Shown here in pieces: positions 9,191 to 17,950 of a stretch of 64,000 nt of DNA. The position numbers were made by a program, and so were the translations under genes. Each line of letters opens with the position of its first letter. The first letter of the stretch is position 1. Below the pieces are notes generated by a model that made no database searches, was not told the DNA's origin, and saw only the letters and a list, made by a program, of their open reading frames with translations. Origin of the DNA: Ignavibacteriales bacterium (GTDB lineage: Bacteria > Bacteroidota > Ignavibacteria > Ignavibacteriales > Melioribacteraceae); contig JAGUYK010000008.1 of NCBI GenBank assembly GCA_020061355.1, positions 24,155 through 88,154 of the forward strand, given 5' to 3'.

Positions 9191-9236
9191 CAAAATTATT
9201 AGGGACAGGGAGCTACCCTGTCCCTGCAAAATAATT
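9191..9236. repeat. Perfect hairpin flanked by near-identical 10-bp direct repeats
   Basis: A 10-bp perfect inverted repeat, AGGGACAGGG (9201-9210) and CCCTGTCCCT (9216-9225), has loop AGCTA. It is bordered by CAAAATTATT (9191-9200) and CAAAATAATT (9227-9236), identical at 9 of 10 bases. The flanks look like a target-site duplication. The hairpin sits between the ABC permease stop and the small downstream gene and may end or attenuate transcription, but no T-run follows. Confidence 0.7.
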
Positions 9237-10501
9237 TAATACTTATACTTTATCCACTTAACGACTTCGGACCATTTAGGTTTTTTTCCTGTTCGTAAAA
9301 TTCCAACACGATAAATTTTTCCGGCTAATGGAAAGATAGCCAACAAAGTAAGAATACTTATTGCAAGAGATAATGCAAGCTGGAATAAAGGAACTTCGGC
9401 TATCGTCATACGTGCCGGCATCACAATAATATTTGCAAACGGAATAAACGAAGAAATCTTGGCAATGGCGCTATTAGGATTTTCGATCATTGAGAAGGCA
9501 ATAAAAAATGGAATAATTATTAGAAGCATTATAGGCCATAATCCTGATTGTGCATCCTGCGGATTATCGAAAATTGCACCAACGGTTGCAAACAATCCGA
9601 GGAAGATTACCAGACCCAAAAAGAAGTTGAGTAAAAAATAAACAACCTGCAATAATGTAATACTTATTGTAATTTCAGGCGGAAGCATAATCCACGTTGT
9701 TGATGTAACCATTATAACCGGTATAAGCCAGATTGACATCTGCAATAATCCTGTTGCTCCAGAACCCAAAATTTTACCGATCATAAGTTCTTTAGCACTT
9801 ACAGAAGATAAAATTACTTCAACTATTCTACTTGACTTCTCTTCAATAACAGACTGCAAAATCATCTGTCCCATCATAATCAAACTTATATAGAGCAGAA
9901 AAGTAAAAAGATAGGTTAGAACCAGACTACCGTAACCTTCCTCTTCATACCCCTCTTCCTTTGTTACTTTAAAACCTGTAAAATCAAGACCCTGCCTTGC
10001 AAAATTTAATTCCTCCATAGAGAGAGAGCGATTGCTGAAATAAGTATCAATCAATACTTTGTTAATTGGTCTGCCTAACATTTCCGACAGGCGCCGGTTT
10101 TGAGGTGTTTTTGAATAGTATTCTAACTTCTTGTCTTTCAATGCAGAGTCCGGGATATAGAGCACGCCTGTTATCTTCTCATCAAGGACTTCCTGCTTTT
10201 TACTGTTTAAAAAATCTTTAAACTCCTCTTTATTCATTGTGCCGAACAAAAGAATAAGACTTGAATCTTTTACTGATTCAGTACTGCTTAATTCACTTTC
10301 CAATTTGTAAGTTAGATCTGCTGATTCCGATACCACTGTAACGTTAAACTTTGTAGATCCTTCGTTCATCAAAAGTACCTGAATACCAATCAAACCGAAC
10401 ATAAATACGGGAAGCAGAATTGTCATTAAAATAAATCCTTTAGAAATAACTCTTTCTTTAACCTCTCTTTTAAATACCGCGATCACCCTGTTATTAAACA
10501 T
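9236..10501 (-). CDS. ABC-2 type transporter permease (NatB-like)
   Basis: A 421-residue membrane subunit of an ABC exporter. One N-terminal membrane span (about 17-38) leads into a periplasmic domain of about 150 residues, then five or six C-terminal spans (about 195-400). The layout and the EEKSSRIVEVILSSVSAKELM box match ABC2_membrane_3/NatB proteins, which work with NatA-type ATPases in sodium or drug export. The substrate cannot be assigned. The ATG at 10501 has an excellent ribosome site (AAAGGAGGTG) and overlaps the ATPase gene by 8 bases, so translation is coupled. Confidence 0.9.
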   Translation of the reverse strand: MFNNRVIAVFKREVKERVISKGFILMTILLPVFMFGLIGIQVLLMNEGSTKFNVTVVSESADLTYKLESELSSTESVKDSSLILLFGTMNKEEFKDFLNSKKQEVLDEKITGVLYIPDSALKDKKLEYYSKTPQNRRLSEMLGRPINKVLIDTYFSNRSLSMEELNFARQGLDFTGFKVTKEEGYEEEGYGSLVLTYLFTFLLYISLIMMGQMILQSVIEEKSSRIVEVILSSVSAKELMIGKILGSGATGLLQMSIWLIPVIMVTSTTWIMLPPEITISITLLQVVYFLLNFFLGLVIFLGLFATVGAIFDNPQDAQSGLWPIMLLIIIPFFIAFSMIENPNSAIAKISSFIPFANIIVMPARMTIAEVPLFQLALSLAISILTLLAIFPLAGKIYRVGILRTGKKPKWSEVVKWIKYKY

Positions 10502-11423
10502 TTCGCACCTCCTTTAATTCAAGTCCGTCGGTTCCGGCAAACTCAATAAATATTTCCTGCAGTGATATATCGTTGGCATCAAACTTTTTAATAATTATAC
10601 CTCTATCGACAAGCATTTTTAATAAATTCTGCGCCTGCTCCGGTTCTTTAACTCTGATACCGGTTGTATTACCGAAATTTTCAACCTTTTCAATCATCGG
10701 ATGACCTTTTAAAAAGGAGATGTCCCCTTCATAATTTAAGCTGACATTCTTCTGCGCATACTTTGCTTTAATCTCGCTCAGTTTCCCTTTCAAAATAATT
10801 TTTCCCCGATCAATCATGGCAAGATGGTCGCAAAGTTTTTCGGCAAATTCCATCAGGTGAGTAGAAAAGATAATTACCTTGCCTCTTTCTTTCATTTCAA
10901 GGATAATATCTTTTAACAGATTTGTGTTTACCGGATCGAGTCCGGCGAAGGGTTCATCAAGAATAACAAAATCGGGATCGTGAAGAACAGTTGCAATAAA
11001 TTGAAGTTTCTGTTGATTTCCTTTTGAAAGATCTTCAACTTTCGAAAGCCGGCGGTCGTAAAGTTCAAATCTTTTTAAGTATTCATTGGCCTTCTTATGA
11101 ATTTCTCTTCCGCTCTTCCCCTTAATTTCAGCAAAGTAATATAAAGTATCTAGCACTTTCATTTTTTTGTAAAGGCCGCGTTCTTCGGGAAGGTAACCAA
11201 CCCTGTTTTTAAAATCCTGACCGACTTTAACGCCGCGCAGATTAACTTCGCCTTCGTCGGGAAGGTAGATTCCCATCATCATTCTAATTGTAGTTGTTTT
11301 ACCAGCGCCGTTTCTACCGATCAGTCCGAATATCGAACCTTCCGGTACTTCAAACGAAGCCTGGTTAACCGCCACCAATGATCCAAAACGTTTTGTTAGA
11401 TTTTTTACTTCAAGTGCTTGCAT
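10494..11423 (-). CDS. ABC transporter ATP-binding protein (NatA-like)
   Basis: A 309-residue ATPase paired with the permease that follows. It contains Walker A GRNGAGKTT (about 36-44), Q-loop region GYLPEERGLY, the ABC signature in the variant form LSKGNQQKLQ, Walker B VILDEPFAGLDP and the switch His in FSTHLMEFAE. The GYLPEERGLY and KGNQQK forms are typical of ABC-2 exporters such as NatA. A C-terminal extension of about 80 residues probably regulates or dimerises. The ATG has an AGGGGAG ribosome site. It is the first gene of a two- or three-gene operon. Confidence 0.92.
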   Translation of the reverse strand: MQALEVKNLTKRFGSLVAVNQASFEVPEGSIFGLIGRNGAGKTTTIRMMMGIYLPDEGEVNLRGVKVGQDFKNRVGYLPEERGLYKKMKVLDTLYYFAEIKGKSGREIHKKANEYLKRFELYDRRLSKVEDLSKGNQQKLQFIATVLHDPDFVILDEPFAGLDPVNTNLLKDIILEMKERGKVIIFSTHLMEFAEKLCDHLAMIDRGKIILKGKLSEIKAKYAQKNVSLNYEGDISFLKGHPMIEKVENFGNTTGIRVKEPEQAQNLLKMLVDRGIIIKKFDANDISLQEIFIEFAGTDGLELKEVRNV

Positions 11424-11536
11424 TTAACTCCCCTAAATAGTGACCTCATTTTGACGTGCAATATAATGAAAGTGATGCAAAATTAAATTTAAAGATGATG
11501 AAAACATATAAAGAAAAGGTGAAAATTTACTTCTTC

Positions 11537-12907
11537 TTATGATAATTTACGCATCCAGAATTTTAATTGTTTATCAACTTCTTTCGGTGAAGTGCTGCCA
11601 TCAGATAATCTATTATTGATGCTCGATTTAGCGGTGAGAAAATTATAAAGATTTTTTTCGAATTTGGGAGAGATTTTTTTGTAGTCAGCAAGTAATATTT
11701 CATTCAATTTTTTTTTCTTTGAAACGGCAAGAGCGACAACTTTTCCCACATTATTATGTGCTTCCCTAAACGGAATCTCTTTTCGAACTAAATAATCGAC
11801 AAGTTCAGTTGAAAGTGATAGATCGCCATCAAGTTCTTTTTCGAAACGGTCTTTTCTGAAACTTGTATGTTTCAACAATCCCGCCATAATTTCCAGGCAA
11901 TCTTTTGTTGTGTTGACTGCTTCGGTAAGATGAAATTTATCTTCCTGCATATCACGGTTATATGCAAGCGGAAGTGATTTCATTACTGTTAATATTCCTA
12001 TTAAAGTGCCATAGACCCGTCCGGTTTTTCCTCGTACAAGTTCTGCAATGTCGGGATTTTTTTTCTGCGGCATAAGACTGCTTCCGGTTGCAAATGAATC
12101 GTCGAATTGAGCGAATGCAAATTCCTGTGAGCTCCATAGAACTAATTCTTCGGCTAATCGACTTAAATTCACCATTATAATTGCACATGTACTTATAAAT
12201 TCTATAACAATATCCCTGCTGCTAACCGCATCAAGTGAGTTTTCAACAATGCCCTTCATGCCGAGAAGCTTAGCAGTGTAGTTGCGATCGATCGGCAAAG
12301 TAGTACCTGAGAGAGCGGCTGCACCAAGAGGTGATTTATCGGCACGCTTTAAGCAGTCGTTAAGCCGCTCAACATCTCTCCCCAACATCGAAATATATGC
12401 AAGCAAGTGATGTGCAAAGAGTATCGGCTGAGCTCTCTGCAAATGTGTGTAGCCGGGCACTATCGTACTTTTATGTTTTGAAGAAATTTTTAATAACGTT
12501 TTCTGCAAACCAATTAATGTCTTTATCAAAGTAGTAATTTCTTTTTTCAAATAAAGCCGCTCATCGAGAGCAACCTGATCGTTACGGCTCCGTGCGGTGT
12601 GTAATTTCTTTCCGATAGCTCCGATTTTTTTTGTTATCTGCTCTTCTATAAATGAATGGATATCTTCGTTGCGCCAATCATATTTTAGTTTACCTGACAA
12701 TATTTCTTTTCTGATCGATTCAAGCGCACTAATTATTTTTTTACCTTCTGCATATGAAATTATTTTCTGCTTCATGAGCATCTTTACATGTGCAATACTG
12801 CCAACAATATCTTCATTGTAAAGTTTTCCGTCAATATCAATCGATGATGAAAATTTCAAAGCCTTTTCATCAAGCGACTTTTTGAATCTGCTGTTCCACG
12901 TCGGCAA
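11537..12907 (-). CDS. argH: Argininosuccinate lyase
   Basis: Catalyses the last step of arginine synthesis: argininosuccinate to arginine plus fumarate, in the cytoplasm as a homotetramer. The 456 residues have the normal family length and the signature GSSLMPQKKNPD (catalytic Ser loop), plus LHTARSRNDQVA and the GYTHLQRAQP block near residues 150-160. Translation starts at TTG (12907), preceded by AGGGAG seven bases upstream; no suitable ATG lies nearby. It is the last gene of the arginine operon. The 73-base gap to argG holds a CTCTGCG palindrome. Confidence 0.97.
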   Translation of the reverse strand: MPTWNSRFKKSLDEKALKFSSSIDIDGKLYNEDIVGSIAHVKMLMKQKIISYAEGKKIISALESIRKEILSGKLKYDWRNEDIHSFIEEQITKKIGAIGKKLHTARSRNDQVALDERLYLKKEITTLIKTLIGLQKTLLKISSKHKSTIVPGYTHLQRAQPILFAHHLLAYISMLGRDVERLNDCLKRADKSPLGAAALSGTTLPIDRNYTAKLLGMKGIVENSLDAVSSRDIVIEFISTCAIIMVNLSRLAEELVLWSSQEFAFAQFDDSFATGSSLMPQKKNPDIAELVRGKTGRVYGTLIGILTVMKSLPLAYNRDMQEDKFHLTEAVNTTKDCLEIMAGLLKHTSFRKDRFEKELDGDLSLSTELVDYLVRKEIPFREAHNNVGKVVALAVSKKKKLNEILLADYKKISPKFEKNLYNFLTAKSSINNRLSDGSTSPKEVDKQLKFWMRKLS

Positions 12908-12940
12908 CTCGTATCTCCCTTATTCTCTTTATTTCAGTGT

Positions 12941-12975
12941 CTCTGCGTAAAAATATTTACCGCGGAGACGCAGAG
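12941..12975. repeat. CTCTGCG-type intergenic palindrome between argG and argH
   Basis: CTCTGCGT (12941-12948) pairs with ACGCAGAG (12968-12975). The interior holds GTAAAAATATTTAC and CCGCGG, both self-complementary. No T-run follows on either strand. It shares CTCTGYG/CRCAGAG words with the repeats at 36194-36249 and around the GxxExxY cassette. It could form an mRNA hairpin between argG and argH. Confidence 0.65.
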
Positions 12976-12980
12976 TTAAA

Positions 12981-14210
12981 TTAAGCAACTGCGCTCTTAC
13001 TTTCGTTTTTTACTTTTTGTGTTACACGGTTATAAGTTTTCAACGGCAAACCATAAATTTTAATAAATCCTTCAGAAGCTTTATGGTCAAATTGGTCTTC
13101 TGCAGTGTAAGTTGCAAGTGCCGGATCATATAAAGAATAAGGAGATGTTCTTCCGAGGACGCGCAGTGTTCCTTTATAAAGTTTAACTTTCACCAGCCCT
13201 GTAACCCGCTCCTGGGTCTTATCCACAAATGCGGAGAGAGCTTCTCTCAAAGGAGAGAACCAGAGTCCATTGTAAATCAGGTTGGAAAATTCATGAGCTA
13301 CAAGTGATTTATAATGCATTACAGATTTTTCAAGTGTCAATCGTTCCAATTCTTTATGTGCAAAGTGAAGTATTGTTGCTGCCGGAGCTTCATAAACCTC
13401 TCTCGATTTAATTCCTACCAGTCTATTTTCTATAAGGTCTATTCTGCCAATAGCATTCTTGGCGCCGATAACGTTAAGAAATTTTACAAGTGATATATTT
13501 TCCATTACCTGTCCGTTTACTGCAACCGGGATTCCCTCTTCAAATTCAATTGCAACTTCATCGGATTCGTGATTCGCATTCTCTGGTGAAGTTGTTGATT
13601 GAAAAGCATCTTCAGGAGGAGCGACCATCGGATCTTCAAGAACACCACATTCAATACTTGTTCCCCAGATATTCTCATCTATCGAATAGGGATTTTCTTT
13701 TGTTGCAGTGACAGGAATATTATTCATCTTTGCATAGTCAATCTCTTCCTCACGCGACTTAAATTCCCACTCTCTCAGCGGTGCAATAATTTTCAGATCG
13801 GGCGCAAGTGCACCGACCGAAACTTCAAATCGTACCTGGTCATTCCCCTTACCTGTACATCCGTGCGATACCATATTAGCACCTTCTTTCAATGCGACAT
13901 CAACTAATGCTTTTGCAAGCAGGGGTCTTCCAATTGATGTAGCCATCGGGTAAGCATCTTCATACATTGCTCCGGCTTTTAATGAAGGATAAACATATTC
14001 TTCAATAAACTCTTTTCGTAAATCCTGAATATAAACTTTGGATGCGCCGGATTTTAGTGCCTTCTCTTTTAATCCGGTTAATTCCTTGGTCTGACCGAGA
14101 TCGCCGGTGAAGGTAATGATCTCAGCATCAAAATGATTTTTCAACCAGTGAACCATAACGGATGTATCCAATCCGCCCGAATACGCTACAACAATTTTGT
14201 TCTTGTTCAT
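12981..14210 (-). CDS. argG: Argininosuccinate synthase
   Basis: Joins citrulline and aspartate using ATP to give argininosuccinate. 409 residues, normal for the family. The N-terminal PP-loop nucleotide site is [11 protein letters not shown] (residues 8-18); [15 protein letters not shown] (about 115-129) and [13 protein letters not shown] (about 177-189) are the substrate-binding signatures. It starts at an ATG one base after the end of argR, with AGGA as ribosome site. Position between argR and argH fits the arginine operon. Confidence 0.97.
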   Translation of the reverse strand: MNKNKIVVAYSGGLDTSVMVHWLKNHFDAEIITFTGDLGQTKELTGLKEKALKSGASKVYIQDLRKEFIEEYVYPSLKAGAMYEDAYPMATSIGRPLLAKALVDVALKEGANMVSHGCTGKGNDQVRFEVSVGALAPDLKIIAPLREWEFKSREEEIDYAKMNNIPVTATKENPYSIDENIWGTSIECGVLEDPMVAPPEDAFQSTTSPENANHESDEVAIEFEEGIPVAVNGQVMENISLVKFLNVIGAKNAIGRIDLIENRLVGIKSREVYEAPAATILHFAHKELERLTLEKSVMHYKSLVAHEFSNLIYNGLWFSPLREALSAFVDKTQERVTGLVKVKLYKGTLRVLGRTSPYSLYDPALATYTAEDQFDHKASEGFIKIYGLPLKTYNRVTQKVKNESKSAVA

Positions 14211-14211
14211 T

Positions 14212-14673
14212 TTAAGTTATTCCTAAAGTTGTTTTTAATTGTTCTATTATTGTTTTCATCTTCTTTATCGAACGCGGGATAATAAGGATTGTATCATCAC
14301 CGGCAATTGTACCAAGAATTTCGGTTTGCTTCTGACTATCAATAAAGACTGCAACTCCCTGGGCTCTACCGGTAAATGTTCGAATAACTATTAACTGTTC
14401 ATTATTATCAATAGATATTACTTCTTCAGAAATGCGGCTTTTGATTAACGATTGCGTCCCCGATTCACCAACTTTATAAACCGTTCCTTTCGGCGTCGGG
14501 ACTCTAACAATTCCAAGATCATTCAAATCTCTTGATAATGTTGCTTGTGTAACTCTAATTCCATTCTGTTTCAAAAGTCTTACAAGCTGAGTCTGGTTAT
14601 AAACTTCCTGAGAAGTAATTATTGATTTAATAAGCGAATGACGCTTGCTGATATCTTCTAATTTTTTGCTCAT
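14212..14673 (-). CDS. argR: Arginine repressor
   Basis: Hexameric arginine-sensing transcription factor, 153 residues. The N-terminal winged helix (about 8-75; [22 protein letters not shown] as recognition helix region) binds ARG boxes; the C-terminal domain has [14 protein letters not shown], the arginine-binding and trimerisation motif. It should repress the operon it sits in through the paired ARG boxes at 17835-17872. The ATG at 14673 has a GAGGA ribosome site. No ARG box is visible in the 67 bases directly upstream, so its expression likely follows the argC promoter. Confidence 0.95.
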   Translation of the reverse strand: MSKKLEDISKRHSLIKSIITSQEVYNQTQLVRLLKQNGIRVTQATLSRDLNDLGIVRVPTPKGTVYKVGESGTQSLIKSRISEEVISIDNNEQLIVIRTFTGRAQGVAVFIDSQKQTEILGTIAGDDTILIIPRSIKKMKTIIEQLKTTLGIT

Positions 14674-14740
14674 ATCAAATCCTCTTTAGTGTTATTTCGA
14701 ACCTAATACCTAATCCCTTTCATTTCAAGTCTCTTAGTTT

Positions 14741-15589
14741 TTAATCGCCGACTATCTCGGTCCCAACTCCCTCTTCAGTAAATATTTCAAGCAGAAGTGC
14801 ATGTTCAATTCTTCCGTCAACTATGTGCACTTTATTCACCCCGGCGTTCAATGCATTTAAGGCAGACTCTACTTTGGGAATCATCCCGCCGTTAATAATT
14901 CCCTTTTCAATGAAATCCAAAATTTCCATCTCTGTAAGATGTGAAGCCAATTCATCATTAATCTTTACACCCTCGGTATCACTCATATAAACAAGCTTAG
15001 CCGCATCAATTGCACCGGCGATAGAACCGGCAGCAAGATCAGCGTTTACATTATAAACATTTCCAAATTTGTCAACACCCATTGGTGCAATCACGGGCAT
15101 ATAGCCGTCCTTCAGTAAGTTTTTTATCAATGATTCATTTACATCAATTACTTCGCCTACTAATCCGAGATCTTCCTTTTCATATTTTTTCACCTTTATA
15201 AGATCGACATCAATTCCGCTAATTCCGATTGCTCTTCCGCCATGAATGTTTATTCTTCTCACAATATCTTTATTAATTAAACCGGCAAGGACCATTTGTA
15301 CAACTTCAAGAGTTTCTTCATCTGTAAATCTTTGCCCATTAACAAAACTCGTTTTTATGTTCAGTCTGTTTGATAAAGAAGTGATTTCTTTTCCTCCGCC
15401 ATGGACAACTACAATGTTGATCCCGATTTTACGAAGCAGCGTTACATCCTTTGCAATCATTGATTTAAGCGATTCCTCTTCCATTACAGCGCCGCCGTAT
15501 TTTATTACGAACGTTTTCCCTTCAAACTGCTGAATGTAAGGGAGCGCTTCTATCAGAATATCTTCTTTTTTGAATGTGGCCGTTGTCAA
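14741..15589 (-). CDS. argB: Acetylglutamate kinase
   Basis: Phosphorylates N-acetylglutamate, second step of the acetylated arginine route. 282 residues of the amino-acid kinase fold: VIKYGGAVM (nucleotide lysine), VVVHGGGKEI glycine loop, NVNADLAAGSIAGAI and GGMIPKVE near the C terminus. The start is TTG at 15589, overlapping the argJ stop in TTGA and preceded by GGGAG; no in-frame ATG exists before the conserved core. The overlap implies coupling with argJ. I see no long N-terminal helix of the kind found in arginine-inhibited hexameric forms, so feedback may fall mostly on ArgR. Confidence 0.95.
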   Translation of the reverse strand: MTTATFKKEDILIEALPYIQQFEGKTFVIKYGGAVMEEESLKSMIAKDVTLLRKIGINIVVVHGGGKEITSLSNRLNIKTSFVNGQRFTDEETLEVVQMVLAGLINKDIVRRINIHGGRAIGISGIDVDLIKVKKYEKEDLGLVGEVIDVNESLIKNLLKDGYMPVIAPMGVDKFGNVYNVNADLAAGSIAGAIDAAKLVYMSDTEGVKINDELASHLTEMEILDFIEKGIINGGMIPKVESALNALNAGVNKVHIVDGRIEHALLLEIFTEEGVGTEIVGD

Positions 15590-16806
15590 GATCGGTAGCT
15601 CCCGTTAATCTTCACATATTCTTCAGAGAAATCACATGTCCAGCAATTAGCCGATTCATTTCCTTCATTTAATTTTATCACAAGTTCAATCTGATTTCCT
15701 TTTAAAGTCTGATTCGCAACAGCATTCGGTAAAGCAACAATAAAATTCTTCTGTAATATTTGAGTGCCGTTAATAAATATTTCGAACTTAGCCGGATCGA
15801 ATTCAATACCGGAGTAACCGACAGCGGCAATTATTCTTCCCCAGTTTGCGTCTTCGCCATGAATAGCGGTTTTAACCAATGGCGAGAGAGCAATTGTTTT
15901 TGCAGCTTTACCTGCATCTTCATCGGTTAGTGCCCCTTCAACTTTTATTTCGATCAATTTTGTAGCACCTTCACCGTCGCGTACAATATCGACGGCTAAT
16001 TTTTTAAGCAGTTGGAAAAGTTCTGCTTCGAATGTTTTGTATGACACACTCCCCTTAGTTATTACAACACCCGAAGCAGCATTTGAAAGCATAAGAACCA
16101 TATCATTTGTACTTGTATCGCCATCAACAATTATTCTATTGAAAGTTTTATCGGTAGTTTTTTTAAGTAAGGATTGCAAAGTATCTCTTTCAATCGCGGC
16201 ATCTGTAGTAATAAAACCAAGCATTGTTGCCATGTTAGGATGAATCATTCCCGATCCTTTAGCAATACCGCTAATTGTAACTTCTTTGCCGTCTATTATG
16301 AATGAAGCTGATTCTGCTTTGTAAAATGTATCCGTAGTCATTATTGCTTCTGCGGCATCTTTTTCATCACCCTGGATCAGATTAGATTTAATCATATTAA
16401 TTCCATTCAGAATTTTTTCCATTGGAAGTGGTTCGCCTATTACTCCGGTCGATGCAACAAGGACTTCTTCCTTCTTTATCCTGAGAATATCAGCGGTCTG
16501 TTCCGCCATAATCTCAGAATCAAAATAACCGCGATCGCCTGTGCATGCATTCGCATTTCCACTATTAACAATTATTGCGTGAAAAGTTTCGCTTTCCGAT
16601 AGATGTTTTTTACTAATTAATACAGGTGCTGCCTGAACTTTATTCAACGTAAAAACTCCTGCTGCAGTAGCCGGATAATCCGAAACAATTAGTGCCAGAT
16701 CCTTTTTATACTTTTTTACGCCGCAATGAATACCGGCAGATCTATAACCCAACGGCAATTTTGTCTTCATACTAATTATATTTGCTGCAGGTGCTTCTTT
16801 GAACAT
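15586..16806 (-). CDS. argJ: Bifunctional glutamate N-acetyltransferase / ornithine acetyltransferase
   Basis: Recycles the acetyl group from N-acetylornithine to glutamate, making the arginine route cyclic. 406 residues. The self-cleavage site is in MATMLGFITTDA: cleavage before the Thr of TMLG gives alpha and beta chains with Thr as nucleophile. Other family blocks are AGVFTLNKVQAAPV, VNSGNANACTG and GEDANWGRI. The ATG at 16806 has AAGGA upstream and overlaps argC by 31 bases; a second ATG at 16770 lies just after the argC stop but has no ribosome site. Whether it is bifunctional or ornithine-specific cannot be decided from sequence. Confidence 0.95.
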   Translation of the reverse strand: MFKEAPAANIISMKTKLPLGYRSAGIHCGVKKYKKDLALIVSDYPATAAGVFTLNKVQAAPVLISKKHLSESETFHAIIVNSGNANACTGDRGYFDSEIMAEQTADILRIKKEEVLVASTGVIGEPLPMEKILNGINMIKSNLIQGDEKDAAEAIMTTDTFYKAESASFIIDGKEVTISGIAKGSGMIHPNMATMLGFITTDAAIERDTLQSLLKKTTDKTFNRIIVDGDTSTNDMVLMLSNAASGVVITKGSVSYKTFEAELFQLLKKLAVDIVRDGEGATKLIEIKVEGALTDEDAGKAAKTIALSPLVKTAIHGEDANWGRIIAAVGYSGIEFDPAKFEIFINGTQILQKNFIVALPNAVANQTLKGNQIELVIKLNEGNESANCWTCDFSEEYVKINGSYRS

Positions 16807-17816
16807 TTTAATAATCCTTCTTGTTGATCTAATCCAAACATTATATTCATGTTTTGAACCGCCTGTCCGGCAGCTCCTTTAATTAAATTATCTATAGTAG
16901 AAAGAATTGTTATGATACCATTGTTAATTGAAAAACCGATATCGCAGAAGTTGGTGTATGTTACGTTTTTTATTTCCGGTATCAGCGGATGAATTATTCT
17001 GACAAACGGTGTATTTGAATAATATTTGTTAAATATTTCCATGCATAATATTGCATCTGCATTTTTATCAACTTTCACTTGAATTGTCGTATATATTCCT
17101 CTTGTTATCGGAAGCAGATGCGGGACAAATGAAAATGTCGGTTCAATTCCGCTGAACAATTCAAGATACTTTTTTATTTCCGGCATGTGCTGGTGGCTAC
17201 CTACTTTATAAGCTCGCACACTCTCATTTACTTCCGAGAAGATCATATTTTCTGCTGCAGATTTACCTGCACCCGATGTACCGCTATATGAGATAATACT
17301 TATAAAGCTATGATCAACAACACCCTCTTTTATCAATGGAATTAAAGGGAGTAGAACGCTTGTAGGATAACAGCCGGGATTAGCTACAATAGCTGCATTA
17401 GCAATTTCGCTTTCGTTCCACTCACTTAAACCATAAACTGCTTTATTTAATAGCTCCGGTGCACTGTGATCATGTTTATAGTATTTATTATAATCAGTGA
17501 TTTTGCTAAGTCTAAAATCACCGCCTAAATCAATTACTTTTATTCCACTTTCGTAGGCAGCTTTAACATATTGAATTGCCTGACCGGATGGAAGAGCAAT
17601 AAATAAAAGATTCGTATCATTTATATCAGATTCATTGAAAAGTTCTATCTCTTTAGATATCATTCCTCTTAAGGAAGGATGGACTTCTTCAATTCTATTG
17701 CCGGCCGATCTGCTGCCGTATAAATGCTTTATCTCGACTTCCGGATGGTTGATAAGTATTTTTATCAACTCCAGACCGGAATAACCCGCCGCACCGACTA
17801 TACTGACCTTTATCAT
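16776..17816 (-). CDS. argC: N-acetyl-gamma-glutamyl-phosphate reductase
   Basis: NADPH-dependent reduction of acetylglutamyl phosphate to the semialdehyde, third step of arginine synthesis. N-terminal Rossmann loop VGAAGYSGLELIKIL, catalytic cysteine in ANPGCYPTS and the SGAGK loop are present; length (about 347) is normal. I choose ATG 17816 (MIKVSIVGA, the usual family start) over 17828, because the predicted -10 box at 17843-17848 would leave a leader of only a few bases for the upstream ATG. First gene of argCJBRGH; argD and argF are not in this window. Confidence 0.95.
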   Translation of the reverse strand: MIKVSIVGAAGYSGLELIKILINHPEVEIKHLYGSRSAGNRIEEVHPSLRGMISKEIELFNESDINDTNLLFIALPSGQAIQYVKAAYESGIKVIDLGGDFRLSKITDYNKYYKHDHSAPELLNKAVYGLSEWNESEIANAAIVANPGCYPTSVLLPLIPLIKEGVVDHSFISIISYSGTSGAGKSAAENMIFSEVNESVRAYKVGSHQHMPEIKKYLELFSGIEPTFSFVPHLLPITRGIYTTIQVKVDKNADAILCMEIFNKYYSNTPFVRIIHPLIPEIKNVTYTNFCDIGFSINNGIITILSTIDNLIKGAAGQAVQNMNIMFGLDQQEGLLKCSKKHLQQI

Positions 17817-17834
17817 ACCAAGCTTCATTTTTTG

Positions 17835-17872
17835 AGGGCATAATTATACAATAATATGCATAATTATGCAAG
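17835..17872 (-). promoter_or_regulatory. Tandem ARG boxes (ArgR operator) upstream of argC
   Basis: TGCATAATTATGCA (17857-17870) is a perfect 14-bp palindrome; GGCATAATTATACA (17837-17850) matches it at 12 of 14 positions. Their centres are 20 bp apart, close to the two-turn spacing of paired ARG boxes bound by one ArgR hexamer. Both resemble the general ARG box TGNATNNNNATNCA. They cover the predicted -10 and -35, so bound ArgR should block transcription of argCJBRGH. Confidence 0.8.
17843..17871 (-). promoter_or_regulatory. Predicted sigma-70-type promoter of the arginine operon
   Basis: On the minus strand TTGCAT (17871-17866) is followed after 17 bases by TATAAT (17848-17843), a perfect -10. 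Transcription would begin near 17836. Both hexamers lie inside the ARG boxes. The -35 matches consensus at three of six positions. Confidence 0.65.
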
Positions 17873-17891
17873 TTAATTTTTAGAGGGTAAT

Positions 17892-17918
17892 AAAAAAACC
17901 CGACAATAGCCGGGTTTT
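17892..17918 (-). terminator. Rho-independent terminator after the serine hydrolase gene
   Basis: Stem AAAACCCG (17895-17902) and CGGGTTTT (17911-17918) with an 8-base loop. On the minus strand the stem is followed by a run of T (complement of 17892-17898). It lies 33 bases beyond the serine hydrolase stop and just upstream of the arginine operator, insulating the two. Confidence 0.85.
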
Positions 17919-17950
17919 ATAGTTAAACAACATGCGTTCTTCGGGGAGTT

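Noticed and set aside
9188-9229. N-terminal extension of the small helical protein
   Set aside because: Would translate the perfect hairpin at 9201-9225; ATG 9187 is preferred.
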